DNA of 64,000 nt from NCBI GenBank assembly GCA_037043455.1, contig JAWPHD010011493.1:19417-83416 (forward strand). Reading direction: 5' to 3'. This DNA is from Cyrtodaria siliqua. Taxonomy: Eukaryota; Mollusca; Bivalvia; Adapedonta; Hiatellidae. The position numbers were made by a program, and so were the translations under genes. The notes beneath the pieces were generated by a model. That model did no database searches and was not told the origin of the DNA. It saw nothing but the letters and a program-made list of their open reading frames with translations. Positions within the stretch are counted from its first letter, which is position 1. Each line of letters begins with the position of its first letter. Below, piece by piece: positions 36,901-48,900 of the stretch.

Positions 36901-39900
36901 AATTTATATGTATCAAACACATTAAAACCATTTTGGGATAAAAAATCTGTAAAAAAATATTTTTAAATTGTTTGATGCAGCAGGATTTTGCATTGAAATT
37001 GCCCTATCAAAAACAAGTTTTTATTTCTGATCCGATTTTGAAAAGTAAGATGTTTTTATTTACAATTAAAAATGTCTGTTTCACTGATATACGTCTTATT
37101 TATGTCCTATATGAATTTTGTCTTAAAGGTTCAAAACCCTTTGGCTGAAACAAGCGCCCCGAACAATAGTAATTAATAACACTTCTGATATGTAGTCGAG
37201 GCGATGTTCAACAGGCGCCACACAGCACAAACAAACGCTATAACTCTGAATGTGAATAATACCGTTGTTTAAATCGGATAAAATGGCAGTGCTATAGTTG
37301 CCAAATTATGTAATGTTTTCTTATTCAAGGGCAGATAACTCACTTCAATTCCATTAAATATGCATACATAGAGAAATATCATTATCCAAGGGCAGATAAC
37401 TCACTACAATTCCATTAAATATGCATACATGGAGAAATATCATTATGACACTCATTCTGTAACAGATTTGTTAACATTTGATGAAAATGGAAAGCATTAT
37501 AACGTATGTCACTTTTACAAATTCAAGGTCAGATAACAAGTTTTAAAAACAGTAGTCTGATAAGCATAACTGAAGAATTTGTCCAAGATCTTATTTTAAT
37601 ATATTATTATGCACATTTTTGTAAACATTTGGTTGGGATTGAATGAAGAATGGAAGTGATATAACAATATATTATTATACACATGTTCAGATTAGATAGA
37701 CAATTAAAATAGTGTTGTGTAACAATGCCACATTATGCAATTTCCGATGATTCAATGACCAAAAGCCATAAACCGAGATCTTTTGGTATATATAAGTTGT
37801 ATAAGATCGAATGAAAGATGGAGTGGACACACACAAAACGTTTACTGGTAGAAGGACGGACGGACAAAGTTGTCATGGTCATTTTTTAAAAGACATTTTA
37901 TGAAACGAACACTTTATTTATTGTATATTATTTACCAAAGATCTACAACGATGAATCATAATGGAGCGGATAATGGCGCAGCAACTGCAGACGACTCCAA
38001 TATTACTACAGTGAATGCCTCATTAACACCGTATAACAACAACTTACTGATGCAGTCTGGGAACTCGTCTAACGGATACCAGATTCCACTATCGCTACAC
38101 GTCATTCTTCCAGTAAAACTGGACCCGACTGCCGATATATCATATCCACTTTGGCATGCCATTATGTTAATTGATCTGAGCTGGACTGTGTCATTTATTA
38201 TCGCCCCGTTTGTAGGAGGGTCCAAAGGAGGACATTCAACAACTGGTAAAGATAAAACATGTATTGAACATATCCAACCTGATAAGATATTTCGTGTAAT
38301 AAACTCTAGCTGTGGGTTTAATTTTCATATGAAAAATTAGCTATGTTGCTAACATTGCATTTTCAAGCTACAGATCTGTGTTTTAACCCATCTGGTTAGT
38401 CTTGTGTTAGCTTGGTTTCTTTACGTTTCCTCGCATGCGACATTGCTATAACAAGGACGAACCGATAGTCAACTATGACATTGTCGGACGGTGTTTTTAA
38501 ATAGGAATAATTAAAACAAAGATAAATTAAATTTAGTGATACGTGAATTAACAGTTTAGGTGATACTTGAATTAGCTTTTAAACCATATTCGTACTAAGA
38601 CAGATTTACACACGGTTTGTATTTATTATTCAATCATATTTATTACAAGGTGCTGCAATTACCAGAATGTATCGTTAACGGTCAAACACATCTTGTTGGG
38701 ATGTGTAGTTTTTGATTCTATGCGTCAAATGTATTACAATGTTAATACTGTTGATTTACATATATAGTTTATATATTACTACCATATAATCCCTTATTTG
38801 TAAATAGTTTTAACTTTATATATTTACATTAATGTTTAATTACTACTTCATTTCTTCATCTTTCGTCAGTTTTTGAGCACAATATGAACTAATTATGTGT
38901 CGACGTGCCGTAAAACACCATTTATTCATTCATTCATTATTTATTATTTTGAGAATTTAAGCAAATGTTTATGATTTAAATATGAAAAATAGTTCAAAGG
39001 AAAAGAAATGAAAAAGATATTTTCTGGGATTACGTACCGTTACAATATGGCTGCGGCCCAGAACCCCACTTCCAGAGTCCCTGATTTGTCACTCCATCCC
39101 GCTCACAAGTCATCAAGTCTGTACCATTGAGCAGCAAATTAAGATCACAGTCGAGGTTGCATGCTACACCATAGTAGAACGAGGTATCCGTACAGTTGTA
39201 GAGCATAAAACGTGAATTGTCCAGGCTATCGGTGGGACCAGTTGAACATTTGATAACTATAACGATATATCAAAATTCAAAAAAAAATGAAACAATTCAG
39301 TGTGTATGTAATTATCGTACCATTCTGTAGTTATTTCTTGTAAAGTAAGTCAAATGCATAATTGACGGATGTTAAAAAACTATAACATTATCCCGTTTTG
39401 ATAAGTGCAATATCACCATGAAGTACCTTTCTATCAAGAAAAATTATATTGAAAAATCGCAACTTTTTTTTTTATACAAGTACGAGTATATTGAATTGAT
39501 TTTTTTTTATTTAACAACGCGTCAAACCCAGAGCACTATTAGGTTTGTATATATTTATATATACCACGATTGTACTGACTTTTCAAACTAATTGTTATTG
39601 CAGAGTAAAACAATAATAGTAACACTAGAAGTATATAGACCACTGGATGGATACGTGTTTGAAGTTGAAGAGACTTTTTTTTTTATTTCGATCACCAAAT
39701 TAATGGTAATCCATTTATTCACCCCGTAATAGGTCTGTGAGGGTCGGGGTGGGCCACCCCTCAACAAACCGTACATATATAGATATAATATGTGTAATAG
39801 TTATATATAAACAGTTTTCAAAATATTTAGAAGAAAAAAATGCATATCGTGATTAGAAACTGTATAAATGGGGATTTTTTTTTTAAAATTTCTTTACAAT

Positions 39901-42900
39901 ATTCAAAAGAAGTTTTAAAATACAATTTTGATGAAAGGGGGTCTCTGCAATCTGAGGGTCTTTCAAAATAATTTTATTTGCAAATACACCAGATTGCTGT
40001 GTGTTCCTTCAAATCTTGAAAGCAGTAAACATTTATAAAATTGTCAAAATATTTATTTTGTTACTTTAATATGCCTTCGATGATAATTGTAAAGAAATGT
40101 GTGTTTTTTAAAACCCAGCACATATATCTTGTATAAAGTAACGTAGATAAAAAAGTTCAATTGTTTTTTACATTATATGGTCCGAGTATTAACTTTCATA
40201 ACCCATCCAACCCCTTCTCCAAAAAGCGAAAACGGGGTTGACTGAGGTATAAAATAAAACCTTAATTTAGCCTGAACATGTTTGCATATTGTAAAATTAA
40301 AACATTTAGGTAATTTTAAACAAGTTGTCGCAATTTTTCAGTAAAAAATGTTTTTAAACGTGTTTTATGTCGAAATATCCGTTATAAAATCCTACGAATA
40401 TGAGCTTTCCCATCGCTTAATGGAATGAAGGCGTTATACTTCGGAAACAAATACATTCATTTTCAAAGACGTATTTGACGTATATGGTAACTCATTCATC
40501 ATGTTTTACCTTTAACTTCAAGTGTGACAGTACACTCTGACTGTGGCGAGGTGTTTCCTTCAATATCTGTAGCCCTGTAATGAACATAGTGTAAACCTTC
40601 TTGCAACTCGTCACCAAGGTCCGGACCGTTTATCTTGGTGATTGAAGGATCCGTGTCAACATTATCGGTAGCTGTGGGTTCGATCCATGATACCGTCGTA
40701 ATGTATGTCCCGCGGTCCGCGTAGAATACCTGAGGCGACTGGCATGCTATTACAGGAGGATAGTTATCTGTAAAACAAATGCACTCCTCACTGAAAACTG
40801 TTTTATTCAATGTTGAGAGTAAATGAAAAAACAAGCATTTATGTGAGACGAGTAACGGCTATATTTGATATATATACTCACTTGCAAAAGAAAGTGTACA
40901 TTTTGAACATTTTACTTTACACACTATCCTCTTTATCAGTATCTTAATGATTCAGCCTGATTGACAAACAAATGACAACATGATATTGGCAATGGTATGA
41001 TACAAACTTTGGTACCAAACATGGCATATTCATTTTAGAATTTGTCGATTTAATTCTAAAAATACTTTATACAATTAAATCTAAACACAACTCAGTGTAC
41101 ACTTTCTTTTGCAACTGAGTATAGTTTACTAGAAATAATAACAACGAGAAATCAAATAAAATAAAAGTTAACGCTAATCGTTAACATCGCCGGTGATTGC
41201 ATCCATACAGGGCAGAGATTTGCAGCTCTAACTCGCAATGTCTTCCTCTGCCGCGTTCATTATACTGGTATACTGCTGTCAGTGTAAACAGTACTGCTGT
41301 CAGTGTAAACAGTACTGCTGTCAGCAGTAAACGGAACTGATGTCAGTGTAAACAGTACTGCTGTCAGCATACAGAACTGATGTCAGTGTGAACAGTACTG
41401 CTGTCAGTGTAAACATGATGCGTGTCATTTTACCAAACATTTTTTACAATATGTCCATGCTGTTTTGGGTAGGGTGAATATATTATTTTATATATAGAGG
41501 AATATATTAACTAAGCTATTTTGTGTTCCTTTTCCTATTGTCTATCGACAATCACCCTATGATATACACGTTTATAAATAAAAACACGTATAAACTAAGT
41601 GTCATAAAGTGCAATGGTCTTCTTCAGTCGTTCAAAAAGTAAATGTTACTACGCCTTTTAAATTAATTAATCCAGTATTTGGCTTGCAGTCACCGAAAAA
41701 AGATAGAGTTTCAACTTAACCGTACAACTGATCTTATTTACTCTCACCGTCAATGTGCATCCGAGAGGTTAACGTCGTTGCGTTGGAAACCTTCTCATTC
41801 CTCACCACTGCTGGTTCGAATCCCATTGGGAGTTCAACTTGTAAGTGAGAAAGTGTCGATTCTTACGGATGACGGGAGGTGTACAGTACTTGTTTTACCC
41901 ACTGCAGGAAAATATTGGGGTGGTCTGCCTCTACCACAAAAACAATCGAACGTCATAAATGGCATAAAATGTGCTAAAAATGAAGTAAAACCATTCAAAC
42001 AAACTGTCTCCGACCACGCCATTTCAGCCTACCTGTACAACTAATCTGATTTATTGTCACCGACCACGCCATGTCAGCCTACCTGTACAACTGATCTGAT
42101 TTACTGCCACCGACCACGCCATGTCAACCCACCTGTACAACTGATCTGATTTACTGTCACCGACCACGTCATGTCAGCCTACCTGTACAAATTATCTGAT
42201 TAACTGTCACCGACTTCACCATGTCAGCCTACCTGTACAAAAGATCTGATTAACTGCCACCGACCACGCCATGTCAGACTACATGTACAACTGATCTGAT
42301 TTACTGTCACCGACCACACCATGTCAACCTACCTGTACAACTGATCTGATTTACTGTCACCGACTTCACCATGTCAGCCTACCTGTACAACTGATCTGAT
42401 TAACTGCCACCGACCACGCCATGTCAGACTACATGTACGACTGATCTGATTTACTGTCACCGACCTCACCATGTCAGATTACCTGTACAACTCATCTGAT
42501 TAACTGCTACCGACCACGCCATGTCAACCTACCTGTACAATTGATCTGATTTACTGTCACCGACCACGCCATGTCAGATTACATGTACAACTGATCTTAT
42601 TTACTGTCACCGACCTCACCATGTCAGCCTACCTGTACAACTGATCTGATTTACTGTCACCGACCACGCCATGTCAACCTACCTGTACAACTGATCTGAT
42701 TTACTGCCACCGACCTCACCATGTCAGCCTGCCTGTACAACTGATCTGATTTACTGTCACCGACCACGCCATGTCAACCTACCTGTACAACTGATCTGAT
42801 TTACTGTCACCGACCACGACATGTCAACCTACCTGTACAACTGATCTGATTTACTGTCACCGACCACGCCATGTCAACCTACCTGTACAACTGATCTGAT

Positions 42901-45900
42901 TTACTGCCACCGACCACGCCATGTCAACCTACCTGTACAACTGATCTGATTTACTGCCACCGACCACGCCATGTCAACCTACCTGTACAACTGATCTGAT
43001 TTACTGCCACCGACCACGCCATGTCAACCTACCTGTACAACTGATCTGATTTACTGCCACCGACCACGCCATGTCAACCTACCTGTACAACTGATCTGAT
43101 TTACTGTCACCGACCACGCCATGTCAACCTACCTGTACAACTGATCTGATTTACTGCCACCGACCACGCCATGTCAACCTACCTGTACAACTGATCTGAT
43201 TTACTGCCACCGACCACGCCATGTCAACCTACCTGTACAACTGATCTGATTAACTGTCACCGACCACGCCATGTCAACCTACCTGTACAACTGATCTGAT
43301 TTACTGCCACCGACCACGCCATGTCAACCTACCTGTACAACTGATCTGATTTACTGCCACCGACCACGCCATGTCAACCTACCTGTACAACTGATCTGAT
43401 TAACTGTCACCGACCACGCCATGTCAACCTACCTGTACAACTGATCTGATTTACTGCCACCGACCACGCCATGTCAGCTTGACAAGTCATCTTCTGCGGT
43501 CCAATTAACTGGAATCCATCATTACACTGGAAATTGCAATCGTCATCAAAGGAATAAGAAGGATCGTCACACAAAACCTCACCGTTAGCTGGTGCTGTTG
43601 GCACTGGACATATCACCTCTGAAACGATATAACGCACGTGTGCTACTTCATATATACTCTGACCACCGGGCATGTTACCTTATATAGTACTTCTATTAGT
43701 GATACATGGCGACCAATTGCTGGAAACTGTATTGGATCTGTAAATGTTATGGTTGTCGCCTTCTGTCCCTGTTAGGTACATATCTATAATTGCCGCTTTT
43801 CATAAAAATACATAACAATAACATTAAATAACAGTGTGTGCGTGTATACATCTAAACTTACCGAAGCTGTATTGCACTGTGAATGTTAGAGAGCAGGGGC
43901 CCGTTTCACAAAGCTACGTACGATAGTTTTGATCGTAAGACCAGATTTAGCACCAGCCCCTGTAATTTAACTAAGCATTTAAGGTAACCAAAACTTTGTG
44001 CATAATTATGTACTTGTATTAGAAAATGTAATGCAATTTCATTTTAAGAATTTAAGAATTTTACTAACGATAGATAATATCGTAAGAAGTTTAGTTTAAG
44101 GACTATCGGTCAGCCATCTTTGAAAAAAAAATCCAAAATGGATGGGGTATGATTAATTGAAATTTTCATCCAAATGCAAATTATAGGCATGAACATTGTC
44201 AATGATATAATAGATGACATTAATGCAACACTATTGATGTGAACACAATATCAGAAACAATATTTATTTGGCAGAAATAGTGCCCTTTATATTCAAAAAG
44301 TTTAGTGCAATTTTACTCTAATATGTTTTGTTTTTTATGTTAAATAAATTTGTCCATAGAATTGTCCATTTATCTAAAAATGGCACACGAAACATCATTT
44401 CTAAATTAAATACGGCATGTTATTACATCATCCACATTTCAAAGTCAATCATTGTAAAAAAAAAAGCTATTCTTTCAATGACATGTACTTTCAAAATAAT
44501 CTCAATGCTATAGTATGGTGGCACTGACGGGTTTTAATTGTCAAACTATTATAAATGGCAACTATATTGTTGGATGTATTAAACACAACTGTGTGACTGT
44601 TGTGAACAGAAACATGGCAACACAAGAGTAATTTATTATTATATTCCTATAAAAACAGCACAAACTAAATAATAACATATGAATACGATAAAATTACCTG
44701 TTTATCCGAATGTTTCACCATACAGAATGTTTCAATTTACAATTCGCCTGCATGCTTTTCATGTGTATCATGTGCGTGTGTTGAAGGCACATGGCGCATA
44801 AAGAAAATCTTCATTTTTAACAATGGTGTACTTCGAATTTTGGATGATGTGATAACATGGCTTACTTTATTTAGAAATGATGTCTCGTGTGCCATTTTTA
44901 AATAAATGGACAATTCTATGGACAAGTTTATTTAACATAAAAACAAAACATCTTAGAGTAAAATTGCACTAAACTTTTCAAATATAAAGGGCACTATTTC
45001 TGCCAAATAAATATTGTTTCTGATATTTTGTTCACATCAATAGTGTTGCATTAATGTCATCTATTATATCATTGACCATGTTCATGCCTATAATATGCAT
45101 TTTGATGAAAATTTCAATTAACCGTACTCCATCCATTTTGGATTTTCTTTTCAAAGATGGCTGACCAATAGCCTTTAACGGGCCACATGATTCAGTATCG
45201 TCCGAAGGACTTATCAGGTGTGACATTCGTTTTAAGAATTCCGATAATCCATGGCTGGGATTATAAGAATCTTTTATGGATATCCGATTAAGATAGGGAA
45301 TTCCAACCCGAGGTATACGTGTTTAAAACACTTGTACCGAGGGAATTTCCTATCTGAACCGAATACCCATGATAGATTCTTTTTCTTGAATATCAGAGAA
45401 ATGTTGTGCATTGACGCCGCCAGCTATTGATGTTTTGCATGTTTTCCTGCATACCGGATGTTGGCGCGCGTGAATTTTATCTCGACCCTAGGGTGAGATG
45501 GAAATATCTAGCCCCGGTAAGATGACGGATATCCTTGTCCGGTATGCAAGAAAAAACACTCGATCCCTGGAATACTAAATCGAGATGCGAACTATTAAAC
45601 AACGTCGTAACATTGCAGCTCAATAGACACAACGAAGTAAATTTATTTATGTGTAAATAAATAATTGTATACGTACTGGTGCATGTTGGAATTTGGTTCC
45701 ATGTTTCTGACGACAGACACGACGCCTGATTGTCTCCAGTCATTTCGTAACCATTATCACATTGAAATGTACACGTACTGCCAAAAACATAACCGTCCGT
45801 ACACGAAACTTGCCTTCCATTCGCTGGAATCGTGGGAGCTTCGCATGAAAGATCTGAAACACCATAAAATAGAAATAATTTCGCCAACACGTGTTTTACC

Positions 45901-48900
45901 ATAGCCAAATTATTATTATAAATATCATCTTGAGTCAGGGCCTCAGTTTGACCAAATTGAAGCTAATTGTTTCGTAATATTGTTTCTCTAATAATGCAAT
46001 AAAAACTACTAAACGTAAAAGACTTGCATCTAGCAGATAGACCAGTCCGGGAACATATTTACTCCGGAGGCAAGCTGCCTTAAGGAGCTTTCCCCTTTTT
46101 AGAGCTGTCTAACACTGAATTACTTTTGTTGTCTATACTTCTAACATGGTATACATAACGAATGAAACAAAATAAAAACATTGCCTTGGAAGCCTTAATG
46201 AAGAAAAAGCAAACAGGATGAAAAAGAAACTATTTTCAGAGTTAGAATATTTCATCCATATGTAGATAATAAAAAATTATATAAGACAAATATGTATATA
46301 CTCATCATAAAACATTATTTGAAAAATGAAACCGATACAGTTATGCCTTTGATTAACGTTAAGTTTGATATGATATACTAAGAAAATGATTTAAAACAAT
46401 GGGTTTACATTTTGTGAGAAAAGAGAACTGGCAGGTGGCAGTAAGTCCCTGATTATCCGTGGCCGTGTATGTCACCGTGTGTTGTCGACCACCACCAGGT
46501 AAAGCAGGAAAAATAGCACCGTTCTTATAGTCATTACAACACGTGATCACGCTCCTGAAAGCAAAAAGCATTATTACGCTGCAACACCGTTATTACGTTC
46601 CTGAAATTAACAACCGTTATTATAGTCTAGATCATCTGCGACGCTTGCTTGTTTTCAAGACAAACGTCAAGAACTGTTCTTCTGAAAAAGGTTTGACGCG
46701 GCAGCCATTTTACCAAGATTCGGGTTTCTGATTGGCCTATACAGACGCACCTTCTATCGAAGATAAACAGAACGACAGAAAGACACTAAATTAATAAATA
46801 AACAAAGAGGGAGACTTTATCATTATATCGACAAATGTTGTGGATGGTCACAAAAACAGACACGTGTTTCCGGTTTCATTGTTCTTCACAAAGGGTCAAG
46901 ACGTTTGTATTTACAATCAAGCGTCAAAGACGATCAAGACTGCAGTTATTATACAGCAACACCTGTATTACACTCCAGCACGCAATAACGCTACTGAATG
47001 TAGCATGGTATTATACTTCAACACCGTTATATTACCACTATTGTTGCGTTATATACTAAACAAGTTGTTGCGGCATTCTTACCACAAGGCTATATACTGG
47101 ACTCGTGCTTTTCCTTCAGGAAATCACTTGCCCCTCACCGCTGTAGGTTCGATCCCTCAGGGGCCTAGGAATCTTTATGTGAGCAAGCTATCCAGCTGGC
47201 TTGCGGGACGTCGGTGGTTCTACCCAGGTGCCCGCCCGTGCACGAAAATTGCCCGGAGGGCCACCTGGGGTCTTCCTCCACCAATGGAAGCTGGAAAGTC
47301 GCCATATGACCTTAACTGTTGGTGCGACTATAAAATCCAATTCAATTTTCCTTCAGGACAATATCAGTGTTTCCATTTCCGGCTAGGCTTATCAAAAATC
47401 ATTTTTAGTCAGAAATTTCAGTTCAATCGATCAAACAATATTTTTTCTTAAAAAGAAAAAAACCATTATTGCTATGAAATCGATACACGTGAAACATATA
47501 TAGGTTATTCATGGCATACTTACGAGCTTATCGATACGTCATCGTATGGTTCCGGTTCCGACCACGTGACAGCAACACTTTTCCCATGTATGGCAGTGTA
47601 GACGGGTAGAATGTCGCTTGGAGGACAGTTTCTGTACTTGGGCGGAATCACTGTAAACCAGTATGTTATGCAATACTATTGAGTAGCTCAGTTTTCATTG
47701 GTGAAATAATTCATTGTAAGTTTTCTGTCAAATTAGTCTAGAAACTGAATTGCATTTTTATTAGATTACAAATAAAGGGACACTACTCTTAACTGTACAT
47801 GTTATCTATATTATTTGTATACATACGTGGTGGAGGTGGTGGTGGTGGTGGTGGTGAGCGTCTGCCCCGCCTTCGCCACCAGCCCCTCTTCTTCCGTATC
47901 CGTTTTTCCTTCTTTGGGCGGCTGTTGTCGCTTAAAGTATTGCCTGCAACAATAAGAAAATCGTATTGTGATACGAAGATACATTCAAACTGTACATTCA
48001 ATTTGTATTCAAGATCCTCCTATTATATCAACTTCATTTCCTTCCTATCCTACTTTAATGTTGTTTTGTGAAAATAGTATAGATGTGTATTGTGTCGTAT
48101 GAAACCGTTTGCATTTCTGAAAATAGAGATATTTTTGAACAGCCAAACTCGATATTCTCATAAAGAAATAGACATAGAGCCGTTTTTATCAGTGCCAAAA
48201 AAGAATTAAACTTGTTAAACGTGTTAAAAGATTTATCAAAAGAGGTTATGACCCTATCATTTTGCGACGCACTGCATGCTTGGTGGTGGACCCATTTACA
48301 GTTCGCCACTATGCTTTCCTCTTTGATTGTGCGATGATCGGACATGCTGTGGAACCTATGATGACGTCTACCTAAAGCCCAAAAGGACGGTGACGTTTGA
48401 TGATTGACTGCAGTCTTGTCTTGTCCTGCCCTCATTGGTGTATTCCCTTGTTGCTCTGGCTTATGCCAAGTCAATGAGTACCTTGTCTGTGGCTTTCTAG
48501 GCTATTTGTTTTTTGTATTGATATATACACGAGCATCTGTATTTTACTTTAATTGCTTATTAATGCTGCCTTGTTGGTTAGAGAATAGTTCATGGCGGGG
48601 ATTTACTTTATTTACACTGTCCCGTTTTATTGGGTTGAAGTAGGGTAAGTGTGAGATTTGGTGTACCCTCGAACCTAATTTAAACTCCTAGCGTTTTTTT
48701 TTTTGCCACTGACCGTTCCAAGGCGGTAGCCCTATTGTCAACCATTTTGTGTTTGTGATGTCTTATTTGGCCTTTTATCATCTTTACATTTGTTCTTTGT
48801 TTCTGTGTGTGTTTGTGGTTGACCTTCGTCCTTGAATGCTGCTTTTCCTGTTCGATTTTTATATCTATATTAAGCTGGATATATAGAAGCAAAGTGTGCG

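Noticed and set aside
37870..38340. + strand ORF of 156 codons
   Set aside because: Antisense of CCP exon 10 and flanking intron.
46840..47451. + strand ORF of 203 codons
   Set aside because: It runs through a truncated SINE and flanking intron, overlaps no exon, and resembles nothing coding.
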